64,000 bases of DNA, taken from NCBI GenBank assembly GCA_020746105.1, contig CM036618.1, forward strand, positions 7,324,501-7,388,500, given 5' to 3'. The notes beneath the pieces are model-generated. The model worked only from the letters and a program-made list of their open reading frames with translations, had not been told where the DNA came from and ran no database searches. Each line of letters begins with the position of its first letter. Within the stretch, counting starts at the first letter, position 1. Positions 22,344 through 32,632 of this stretch are shown piece after piece. Origin of the DNA: Trogon surrucura (Eukaryota; Chordata; Aves; Trogoniformes; Trogonidae). The position numbers and the translations under genes were made by a program.

Positions 22344-23282
22344 GAATCATAGAATCATAGAATGTTAGGGATTGGAAGGGACCTCGAAAGATCATCAAGT
22401 CCAATCCCCCTGCCAGAGCAGGAATGCCTAGATTATGCCACACAGGAACGTGTCCAGGCAGGTCTTGAATGTCTCCAGAGAAGGAGACTCCACAGCCTCT
22501 CTGGGCAGCCTGTTCCAGGGCTCCGTCACCCTCACTGAGAAGAAGTTTCTTCTCGAGTTTAAGCGGAACCTCTTCTGTTCCAGTTTCAGCCCATGACCCC
22601 TTGTCCTATCATTGGTTGTCACCGAGAAGAGCCTGGCTCCATCCTCGTGACACTCACCCTTGATATATTTGTAAACATTAATGAGGTCACCCCTCAGCCT
22701 CCTCTTCTCCAAACTAAAGAGCCCCAGCTCCTTCAGTCTTTTCTCATAAGGGAGATGCTCCACTCCCTTCATCATCCTAGTTGCCCTGTGCTGGACTCTC
22801 TCCAGCAGTTCCCTGTCTTTCTTGAACTGAGGGGCCCAGAACTGGACACAGTATTCCAGATGGGGTCTCACCAGGGCAGAGTAGAGGGGAAGGAGAACCT
22901 CTCTCGACCTACTAACCACCCCCCTTCTAATACACCCCAGGATGCCATTGGCCTTCCTGGCCACAAGGGCACACTGCTGGCTCATGGCCATCCTGCTGTC
23001 CACCAAGACTCCCAGGTCCCTTTCCCCTACACTACTCTCTAATAAGTCATTCCCCAACTTATACTGGAACCTGGGGTTGTTCCTACCCAGATGCAAGACC
23101 CTACATTTACCCTTGTTATATTTCATTAAATTTTTCCCCGCCCAACGCTCCAGTCTGTCCAGGTCTCGCTGGATGGCAGCACAGCCTTCTGGTGTGTCAG
23201 CCACTCCTCCCAGCTTGGTGTCATCAGCAAACTTGCTGATAGTACTCTCCAGTCTTGCAGAAAATAATCTGGAGGGAGTCCT
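22344..23282 (-). mobile_element. CR1 LINE, youngest-looking copy, open ORF2 end
   Basis: Left end is a clean tail (AATCATAGAATCATAGAATG). On the minus strand the ORF2 frame is open from the truncation point to its stop at 22428, about 285 codons. It reads ...[17 protein letters not shown], with the reverse-transcriptase motif F-A-D-D (YADD-like catalytic box C), then [12 protein letters not shown], and ends with the usual CR1 C-terminus [17 protein letters not shown]. The N-terminal part of the transcriptase and the endonuclease are missing (5' truncation at 23282), so it cannot move itself. The lack of stops suggests a recent insertion. Confidence 0.97.
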
Positions 23283-23351
23283 AGCAAAAGATACGTTAGA
23301 GGATATCTGTTCTGAATGAGAAGCACTCGTCTAAATCAAGGAAGAGCTGTA
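23282..23351. repeat. Direct repeat, right copy
   Basis: Diverged copy of 21118-21190; its left end coincides with the 5' truncation point of the CR1 at 22344-23282. Confidence 0.85.
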
Positions 23352-23528
23352 CTCAGAGCCATTTGGACTGTGTTATAGCCATCTTGGACATGTTCAGGAA
23401 TTCCTTTCAAGACCTCTCCAGCACAACGTTCTCACTGGTTTAAGAATAGAGGAAGTGCACTGTATCTACAGCCTTAGCAAGGTTTCCCCAAAAAGATATT
23501 TGCTGGCAAGGGCCCTGGTTCACGTGTG

Positions 23529-23650
23529 TAGATGTGGCGCTTAATGATATGGTCTAATGGCAGAGCTGGCATTGCTAGGCTAGTAGTTGAACTTGATGAT
23601 CTTAAAAGTCTTTTCCAACCTAAACAATTCTAATGATTCTATGATTCTTT
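23529..23650 (+). mobile_element. CR1 3' end fragment
   Basis: About 120 bp: 'gatgtggcgcttaatgatatgg' (the CR1 'tgtggcactta' motif) through CAATTCTAATGATTCTATGATTC. Confidence 0.88.
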
Positions 23651-24544
23651 TTCATATCAAGTCACATTTTCCATTTTTTATTTATGAAATATATACTTTT
23701 CCTTCTTAACCTATGACTCAAATTCCCTTTTTCCTCTGTAAGCCTTCCTGTGAATTGGTGATGACTTTTTTACATACTCATATAGTCTGCATGGAAAATG
23801 AAAATCATTTAGGGTTAGCTATCTGCAGATCAGGTTCAAGTCATATTATAACCAAGCAGGACTTCCTGCAAGAAGAAAATAACTGTAAGACTCATATTTG
23901 CGAGGCACGGTATTTGGAGTAGGAATTACTCAGCCAGATAATTGAGAGCAGAGAAAATAGTGCCCAGCTGAATGGCCAAATTATCACATCCTTCAAGCAC
24001 TCTTAACGCTCTGAGAGCAGCTGACAGCACTATCCATGAGCATTTCAACACAATCTGAACAGTAGCAACCAGCCCTGGAATGTCATCCTAGCCCTCCCAG
24101 AACAGTTCACAGTTGGACTTCCTGCTCATCAGTGGAGAATAACAATCTGCTGGGTCAATGATGGGGTTCCAATACGAATGAGCATTAACTGTGATAGTTA
24201 CTGGCTGAGCAGGGAACGAGGAGGCTGAGAAACAGTCCACCACATTCATCAAGACATTAGCACTGTCCCAGTTGCTGGCAGCTGTACAGCTGACCTGTCT
24301 GGGAAGCCATCACACTCAGCTAGACCTCCGGCTTGCCTCTCGCGTGGGGCTGGGTAACAAAGCTCACCTGCTCTTACAGCCATCTCACTATGTTTGGATA
24401 GGAAAGGCTGCTGAGGACTAACTTTTCAGAGTAGGCACCTCCATCTTTGGCAGGGTGAGGATGTCCACATCGCTCACGGCTTCTCTGGCCTAACCCGTGT
24501 AGCACGGTACAGAGACACCTGGGATGTATCAGAGCCAGAAGTAA
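23651..24544. other. Non-coding, unassigned
   Basis: No gene. Part of 23950-24350 has the look of diverged transposon or LTR sequence, but I cannot identify it. Confidence 0.4.
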
Positions 24545-24627
24545 TATGCTATATAATGTAATATACAATGTATACATAATATGTTATATAATATATAATA
24601 AAATATGTAATATGTATAAAGTAATAT
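24545..24627. repeat. AT-rich low-complexity tract
   Basis: Imperfect TATAATGTAATATA-type repeats, about 80 bp. Confidence 0.85.
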
Positions 24628-24989
24628 GTTGGTATGTTGTATAACCCCTTGCAGCAGGGTTTGGCATCTTAAGTCTGGTGGCCAGACTGCTTCTGTAGAC
24701 ACACTCACAGCCCCATGGCTTTTTACTTGGGTTCCTTAGTTCAGGTAAGCTCTGTTCACTCAGGACACCTGGTTTATTCCACCTGATCCTTCTGTGTGAC
24801 TCCCAGATTTCCACTCTCATGTCTCTTACAGGTAGACACATTTGGTAATCTCTCTTAGCCTTCCCAGCCATGTCTTCTGTATTCTAGAGTCTTTGGGACA
24901 GTGTTTCTTATTTGATACTAAATGATGAGAAGATTTCCTTGTTCTGGATACATCAGTGTCCAGTTTCCAGGCTTCTCAGTACAAGAGAG

Positions 24990-25136
24990 ATAGAAATACT
25001 GGACTGTGTCCAGCAAAGGGCCACAAAGATGGTTAAAGGGCTGGAGCATTTGTCACACCAGGCTGAGAGAGCTGGGGCTATTTAGTCTGGAAAAGTAAAG
25101 GCACAGGGAGATCTTATCAATGTCTAACAATATGGA
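24990..25136 (+). mobile_element. CR1 internal fragment
   Basis: Matches the CR1 'gtccagcaaagggccacaaagatg ... gagcatttgtcacaccaggctg' region of ORF2. Both ends are missing. Confidence 0.85.
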
Positions 25137-25344
25137 CAATGGGAACTAAAGAAGCATCTACCCTGGGGTGGTTATAAATGCAGAAGTGTAACAAGCATTT
25201 CTGCATTAGAATACGAAGAGTTATCCATCCTCACATAGCCATCACAGACAGAGGTGTTTTATTCCTGTCGTCTGAAACTTTTCTATATTTTGTGTATGGA
25301 AATGTGGCCTCTCTTGTGCAGAAGTAGAGAGGAACACACTATTG

Positions 25345-25990
25345 TGTGTTCATCCAAAGGGACCTTGACAGGCTTGAGAAATGGGCCAGTGCAATCTGCA
25401 TGAGGTTCAGCAAGTCAAAAGGCAAGGTCCTGCACCTGGGTCAGGCCAATCCCAGGCACAAATACAAACTGGGCACAGAGTGGGTTGAGAGTAGCCCTGA
25501 AGAGAAGGACTTGGGGGTGTTGATAGACGAGAAGCTCAACATGAGCCGGCAGGGCGCTCATGCAGCTCAGAAGGCCAACCCTGTCCTGGGATGCACCAAG
25601 AGGAGTGTGGCCAGCAGGTCAAGAGAGGTGTTTCTTCCCCTTTGCTCTGCTCTTGGGAGACCACACCTGAAATACTGTTCTGGTGTCCCCACCATAAGAG
25701 GAACATAGATCTCAGAGGAGGCCACAAAGACGATCCAGGGGCTGGAGCGCTTCTGCTATGAGGACAGGCTGCGGGAGCTGGGATTGTTCAGCCTTCCAAT
25801 ACCTGAAGGGAACATACAGGAAGGCTGGAGAGGGACTTTTTATAAGTGTCCAGTGATAGGACAAGGGGAAATGGATTTAAGTTAAAGAATAGATTCAGAT
25901 GGGATCTCAGGAAAAAAATTCTTCAGTACGAGGGTGGCAAGACTCTGGAAAAAATTGTCCAGAGAAGTTGTGGGTGCCCCCTCCCTGTAT
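25345..25990 (+). mobile_element. CR1 LINE fragment (ORF2 end), truncated at both ends
   Basis: Begins [13 protein letters not shown] in ORF2 and carries the same [19 protein letters not shown] variant as the copy at 4838. A roughly 40-bp internal gap relative to the others lies near 25790. It stops at 'tgccccctccctgtatag' without the octamer tail, so the 3' end has been lost. Confidence 0.94.
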
Positions 25991-28595
25991 AGTTGGACTC
26001 CTGTATTCTGCTTTAGAGGTTTGTCAAGCCTGTTTGTAAAATCAAGTAGTTCGACGTCTTCACTCCTTTGCTCACACTGAGGGACTGTGCCTTAAACTTT
26101 CTAATGTGTAGTGGTTGCTTAATGCCGTTAGTAGAGTTGTGTTTGTTTGGATCCAACAGTCCTCTCACCAAATCATTTCTTATCCAACATGGGCTGTAGC
26201 AGATGCCCGAGGTAAGAGCTTTACAAAACTGAGGTAAGATTGTAGTAGATCTTCGGAACATTCTTTCCGCTTCTAGCTGTCAGAAGTGCAGGGACTTCTG
26301 GAGACAAAGACAGAATCTTGGTTTTAATAGCCCTTATTGGCCTTTTAAGCTCACACGAAATGAAGTAAACTGTAAGAAAACCTAAGAAAAGTGTCTAACA
26401 TCCACAGCCTTCAGGAGCAAGGACATCTAAATCTCCTTTGCCTGCTTTGAATCTGTCACTCATTAGGATCAGATCTGGTCTCTAGTTATCAAACGGGATG
26501 AGACACTTGCTCTGTGGCCTTGTAGCAGCACACATCACTTTTACCTTCCCCATTAGCAGTCTAGGCTGAAGAGTCTTATGACATTCTAGCACAGCAGTCC
26601 TCTCACTTCTTTGCTACTTGTCTGCTCTGCACCTCTCCAGTTGGGCTATATCTTTTTTGAACTTAATTAAGCTCATTTGTCCCCATGCCAGCATTTTCCT
26701 GTGGCTTGGATAGCTCTGCCTCCCTTTAGGTATTTTGCTTGAAAGACCTATGGCTCTATGAGGTCTGTGGAGGTGAAGGACACATGGGCAGAAGAACCAG
26801 GACCTGTTAAAGATTAGAAAGTGTGAAGGGAGCAGATAGGTGTCTGGATGAAGACGGTCTAGCTCCATGGCTGCCTGGTAGCTTACAGCATTTGAGCTCT
26901 GTTTTACCATTTTCAAACAGCCACTGAGCATTTTTTCAGGGACTCAGTCTCAGGAGCTAAAGCCCTTGTTTTCAGTGACCGTCCAGCTCGTCCGTCCTCA
27001 ACCACGACAGAAGAGGTTTCCTTTCTGTGCATAAAACATGACCTTTGGGTAGTGCGTAATAAGTTGGATGATCAGACATTGTTTGTTTCAGACATAAAAC
27101 ACACAATGACTTTAAGAAATACACACCCAGGCACAACAATATTTCATGGGAGAGTTGGCTAAAGGGGAACGGGGGGGGGCAGGGGAAGTTGCACTGACCT
27201 TAGATAACACAGCTGAATGAGAACAAAAATAAAATAAACACAAACTAATCAAGGACTCCAAATCGAACCGCTTAGTGATAAGGATTCAAACAGGCAATAA
27301 ACAGGCTGTGAGATACTTTCTCTGTGATGTTTGAGGAACTGTGTCATTCCAGGTTTGTGCCTAGCATGGTGCAGGGGGCTGGACTACTGGGAACACTGGG
27401 GGATCTGTGGGACTTCAGCAGAGATTTTGTCTTCAGTGGGACTGTGGGGGCAATTTTCATTTTTTGTTAGTTGTGTGCAAACAGCACTTGTAAGTGAGGG
27501 GGCGAATGCTCCCCATGTCACCTGGCACGTTAATATGCCAGGCTGAAAATAGTGGCAGCTGAAACCAAAGTGGAAAAGGCATTTAAATCAGCACTTTACT
27601 GGAAATAGAAAGCCCTGCCCAATTCTTGCCTTCTCTGGTCATCTCTTCCTCAGCTCTGCTCAGGGTTTTTTTCTCAACTCCAGCTAAGGGCTCCTGCTTG
27701 ACTTTTGTGTTGGAGTTTCGTAGAAAGAACCAAGAAAAAAAGGGAAAAAAAGAAGAAAAAAAAAAACCCACAATGAGTGAAACAATGAGTTCCACTCTGT
27801 TATTTCTGCTCTTTGCACGTAGCTGAATATCATGTGTTTTGAAAGGCTGTGGAAAAGCACAAGTCAGCATACATTTGCTCACCTTTGATAACTGATATGG
27901 GAGAAAGGATATAGCCATCAAATATCCTTTCTTCTCCTCATCCTTTTTGGAACATCTGCCGTTATTAGTGGCAGACCTATCTCACAGCTAGCGGTAATGG
28001 AGCAAGAAATTTGGAGCTCAGCACTGTGTGAGTACAGGGAAGGTGGAACTCTCCACGCACTCTCACATCGATCTAGTGAAGAGTAAGGTCTAACAACATC
28101 CGTTGAAATGGAATTTCCATGGGCTTCAATGAGTTTTGGATTAGGTCCCTAAGTCAGGCCAGCCACGGGGTTACTTCTATAGACTGAAGTACTAGAAAGT
28201 CTGATGACTGCATGCTTCCTGCTCGTTACATTTTATTAACCTTTTGATTTTTTTCCTGTTATTGCTACAAGCACAGCTGGCTGTATAGGAAGCTACTGCA
28301 GGTTGTGTAGGTGTCTGCCCTTTGGAGTTTGTATAATCCTGCTCTGGACTGCAGGCGTTTCCTGCCTGAGGCCCTGGCCTGTCACACCTAGCAAGGAAAA
28401 TGTAGAAGTACAAAATAGCATCCACTTTTTGCACAAAGAACTGCATAAATGGAGGGAAATCCCTAGTGAAGGCAGATCCATATCTCATAATTCCCTTCTG
28501 TAATGATCAAGTCTGTGTTTTGTTCCACTGTTCTCACTTCCAACTTTACTATTTTTATACTGATAGTCTTCCAGAGAACAGGATAACTCAGAAAT
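25991..28595. other. Non-coding, no recognised content
   Basis: 2.6 kb with no gene. Contains a run of nine G at 27171-27179 and A-rich low complexity near 27730-27770. No repeat family recognised. Confidence 0.5.
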
Positions 28596-28777
28596 GCCAT
28601 TGGAACAGGCTGCCCAGGGAGGTGGTTGAGTCACCATCCCTGGAGGTGTTTAAGAGATGGGTGGATGTTGTGCTGAGGGACATGGTTTAGTGGTGTTGAT
28701 AAGGTTAGGACAAAGGTTGGACTTGATGATCTTGAAGATCTCTTCTAACTGATATGATTCTATGATTCTGTGATTTT
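28596..28777 (+). mobile_element. CR1 3' end fragment
   Basis: 'cattggaacaggctgcccagggagg ... ttggacttgatgatcttgaag ... gattctatgattctgtgatt'. The classical old CR1 3' end. Confidence 0.94.
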
Positions 28778-29859
28778 ATTTAAATTCCTTGAAGGTTGCA
28801 TTTGTCCATAATGTTTTCAAAATCATCAGAGCTCTTTTGTCTTCATTATTTGCATTAGGTGTGAGATCATCAATGTAGATGGGACTAATTTGTTTTACTA
28901 ATGTTCAGAAGACTTTAAGGAATGTTAGATTTCAGACCGATGGCCTGTTTCAGAGTAACATCATGCTTCAGATTTAGACCAGGGATGGTCTAACCCCGTT
29001 AGCCCTTAGGGTGCTTGTTGGGCTCACATGAAAGAACACGGCAATGCAAAGACAACTTTCTCCTGATGGCAGGTTTGCTCATGAGATCCAGCCCGAGCTG
29101 GATAGAGGTGTGGCGTTTCTCAAGACCCAGGGTATCTTTGGAGAGCTTAAAAACCCACCTGCTATGAGATGCAGGGCCATAGTAGATGACCCACAAAGGT
29201 CTCTTTCTACCCTGCTTTTGCAGGTGACTTAGTCAATAGTTAGCCTGTTCTCTGCCTCAGCCAATGCCAAGATTCACAGGAATGATTTAAAGAATGGTAT
29301 GGGCCAGCAACTGTTCCCCACCAGCAGCACTGCCTAGGCTGCTTTGTTTTAGAGGGAAAAGGAAGGTCCAGGAATGTGGAGGTGAGCTGTGCCCTGGCAG
29401 ATGGCCTCAGGATTAGGGAACAACTCCAGCCTCTCAGGCTGCACTGTTGCTGATGCGTTTCTCCTCATCCTAGCATGGCCTAAGGTAAAAGGCACATTTC
29501 AAAGTCAGGAATATTCTTCAGCTCCTCTGCCCTCAGTGGGACAAAGCTGGTGCCTAACTTTGGTGGTATCTCCCAGGGCAAATCTTCAGTGCCACTCGGT
29601 GTTTCTCTCTGTTGCCTGTGCAAAAAGTCTTAACATCAACAGGAATCTTTTCTGCTTCAACACTCTCGAAAGCATCTGCACTTATGTTAGAGAAAAGGGA
29701 AGCCTCTCTTAACTGCTGTCAGATGGATTAGGCCTTTACTGAGCTTGGTGGTATGATGCTGAAACAATTCTGGAGCCACCATTGCAAGGTTGTCCAGAAA
29801 TAAGACATTTTGGAAAAGAGCAGGCAGCTTTTGAGGCAGACTTTTGCTAATAACCTGGC
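28778..29859. other. Non-coding, no recognised content
   Basis: Unique-looking sequence with no gene or repeat that I can name. Confidence 0.5.
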
Positions 29860-29950
29860 TTAGTGATCCCTGCCCATGGCAGTGGGGTTGGAACTAGATG
29901 ATCTTTAACAGTTCCTTCCAACCCAAATCATTCTATGATGCCGTGATTCT
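29860..29950 (+). mobile_element. CR1 3' end fragment
   Basis: 'gatccctgcccatggcagtgggg' to the GATGATCTTTAAC block and CATTCTATGATGCCGTGATTC tail, about 90 bp. Confidence 0.88.
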
Positions 29951-30317
29951 AACATCTTGTGTGTTCTTGATAAGAGTCAGAGGTTATGAACAGCAATTGG
30001 ATTTTTAAAGCTGTAAGGTTGGAACAGGATGGATAGCAAGAGGAAGGAAGGAAGTGCCATCAGTCCTGTTTTACAGCCGGAGAGGCTTGAGGCATGCTCA
30101 GGCTCATCCGGGATCTCAGACATCGGATCAGATTTTAAGGACCCCATGCAGGAATGTAAAGAATTTATCCCTCAAGAAGGAAGAGTAAAGCAAGTTCAGG
30201 AGCAAGGGGCATGCTGTGAACAGCCTGTCATAAGGCACGTAGGGACAGCTTTGGAATGAAGATGGTTTTTACACGTTCAGCCTGACGGTTGTCAAGGGCC
30301 AGACCTGTGGTCACGGG

Positions 30318-30408
30318 AGAAAGCCGAAGCAGGAACTCTAGTAGAGCTTTTCCTCTGTGTATGAACAATGGGGGGAAACTCTGCTGTTTTGAGGAATTTC
30401 CTAGGACA
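30318..30408. repeat. Diverged direct repeat, left copy
   Basis: About 90 bp around AGGAACTCTAGTA...AACAATGG...CTCTGCTGTTTTGAGG. Resembles 32540-32632 in the same orientation, with clear divergence. Family not recognised. Confidence 0.6.
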
Positions 30409-30855
30409 GTAAATTACATACTAGATCACAGCTCTATTATGTTTTGGGGGAAGGCATTTGGAAATTAATGTTTCATATTAAGATTTAAGTGGGGAACACA
30501 TACACCTCTGCTACTCACAGGCATCCTCAGATCTGGTCTGTGACAGAATATTCTCTCCTGTTGAGGAGGGTTTAAGTGAAACCTGGGTTGAGAGCAGCCA
30601 ACCACAGAAACAGACCCTTATTCTGTCTCTGTTTTTCAGTTCTCTGTTGCCAAACAAGTATGGTATTAGCTTCTACTTCACAGCGTGTTTAGAGATAACC
30701 TGGGGAAGAAATAACCCATCAATTCTAACAGCCTGATAAATAGAGAGCTGTAGAAAAACGTAGCAAGCAAATGAAACCCAGCTCTCTTTTCAGCCAGAAG
30801 GAAGGATTTCAATGCCAAGAGTGGTCAATTTCAGCTGACCTTTGAGTTCTTCCTA

Positions 30856-30905
30856 AAACCCTTTAAAGATCCCTTCCAGCCCAATACATTCTATGATTCT
30901 GTGAA
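30856..30905 (+). mobile_element. CR1 3' terminus, 50 bp
   Basis: Only the last bases: 'aaagatcccttccagcccaatacattctatgattctgtg'. Confidence 0.85.
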
Positions 30906-31047
30906 TATTACTTTGTGTAGATCAGCTGACTGAGATGACCCAAGGGAGTTAAAGTGTTGTTTGTTTTTTTTTTCTGGGCTGGGAAAAAAACTTCTGTTTC
31001 TTCAAAGTGGTCCATTATAAGGTGTCTGAAGGGTGGGGTACATATCC

Positions 31048-31532
31048 TGTTGCGGTAGGTTGACCCTGGCCTGCAGCCCTGTGGCCCTACCCACAGTTAC
31101 TCACTCCCCACCTGCCAGCAGGATGGGCGAGAGAATAGGAAGAGAAAAAGTGAGAAAACAAGTGATGCGAAGGCAATCACTCACCACCTCCCACCAGCAG
31201 ATGGATGCCCAGCAAGTCTCCGAACAACGGTCACCTTGGAAGACAACTCTGCCCTTGCTTTTTTACTGCTGAACATGATGTTATATGGTTTGAAATATCT
31301 TTTTCTGTGAGTTTGAGTCAGCTTTCCAAACTGCAACCCTTCACAACCCCCAGCCCACTCACTACAGAGGCAGAGTGGGAAAAAGAGAAAGTCCTGATGC
31401 TATGAAAGAACTGTTCAAAAATAGCCAAAGCACTGGTGTGCTATTCACACTCTGTTAGCCACAAATCCAAAACACAGCACTTTATGGGTTATTATGAGGA
31501 ACATTAACTCCTTTCCAGCCAGACCTAGTACA
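31048..31532 (-). mobile_element. ERVL-like solo LTR, older copy
   Basis: Read on the minus strand it starts TGTACTAGGTCTGGCTGG and ends GTCAACCTACCGCAACA, with the same landmarks as the LTR at 11571: a GTTTTGGATTTGTGGC block, a polypurine 'TTCTCACTTTTTCTC' block near the 3' end, and TG...CA ends. The landmarks are more diverged, the polyadenylation signal is a variant (AGTAAA), and I find no matching target duplication (TATCC left, CCCAC right). Hence an older insertion. No internal viral sequence beside it. Confidence 0.82.
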
Positions 31533-32539
31533 CCCACCCACATCGTTTGGCTTGTTCAAATGGGAATTATGATGGAGAGGGAGGGGGTTTGGAGCAGAAT
31601 TCCCACAGGGTCAAACTGAAGTTTACAGAAAAGATATGGGATGGATGCAGAGATGGTGGATTAAGGTTAAAATATCCATGTCATGTCATGTTATAGCTGT
31701 CAGACTGAAACTTCCCTTACAGGCCATCATTGTAAGCATACAAGTTCTCAGAATAGGCTGCAAATGCAGTCAAAAATTCCTTTAAAAAGTCCACTGGTGC
31801 AGCACTAAAACACGCAAATGTAGTACTGTAATTACTGGATAACCTGCTATAGTGGGTAGATCATTCCTCCATCAGAGAGAAAACAGTTATTTCAAATCAT
31901 CTTCTGCAAGCTCTTTCCCGTGCTCCGTATTCCTGTACGCCCACCTCATGCCTTCCGTCTCACCCACGTTCCCAACAGAACCTCTCCAGCCCACTGTAGG
32001 GCTACCTCCAGAGCTCCCCAGTTTCTACGCTCACCCAGCACTGGCTCAGTTCTCACGTATGATGCTGCTGAGCACAGATAAGGGGCACAAGCTCCTGCTT
32101 CGTTACCCCACACAGCAGGTACTGGATCAGATTAGTTGGTGGGTGGTAACTGCAATAACCAAGCAATTACGGTGGATCAGCTCTCAAATGGCAATTACAC
32201 CCTTCTTTGAGACCACAGTTCTAAGAAACTGTTTCACGGAACACTGGAAATGGTTTCCTCAAAGGAGTTTGGTTTTACTGTAGATTCATCCCATTTGATC
32301 TTAAAAAAAGCCATGATTCTTACACAAACCTGAGATTAATTCCAGCAGCAAATCATGTCAGTTTCAAGTGCAAGCACATTTCTTTTTTAACGTGCAAATA
32401 CAGCCCAAAAACTAATGATGCCCTCACAGATGATGTAATTCACATCCATGCTTGCCTACTCCAAGCCCTTGATTCTTCTGACAAACCACAAACCGCAGCC
32501 ACGGGCAGCAGCAGGGAGGCTCTCTTGATCAAGATGAAT
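31533..32539. other. Non-coding, no recognised content
   Basis: A 143-codon plus-strand frame (31852-32283) has no domain signature and no splice or start support; treated as chance. Confidence 0.5.
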
Positions 32540-32632
32540 GGGTTAAAAAAGGAACTCTAGTAAAGGCTGTGCTGGTCTTTTGTTTTTTAACAATGAGAGG
32601 AAGCTCTGCCTAGTTTGAGGAATTTCCCACGT
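32540..32632. repeat. Diverged direct repeat, right copy
   Basis: Counterpart of 30318-30408, about 2.2 kb away; the ERVL-like LTR lies between the two copies. Confidence 0.6.

Noticed and set aside
31852..32283. 143-codon plus-strand open frame
   Set aside because: No family signature, no splice context; composition like the surrounding non-coding DNA.
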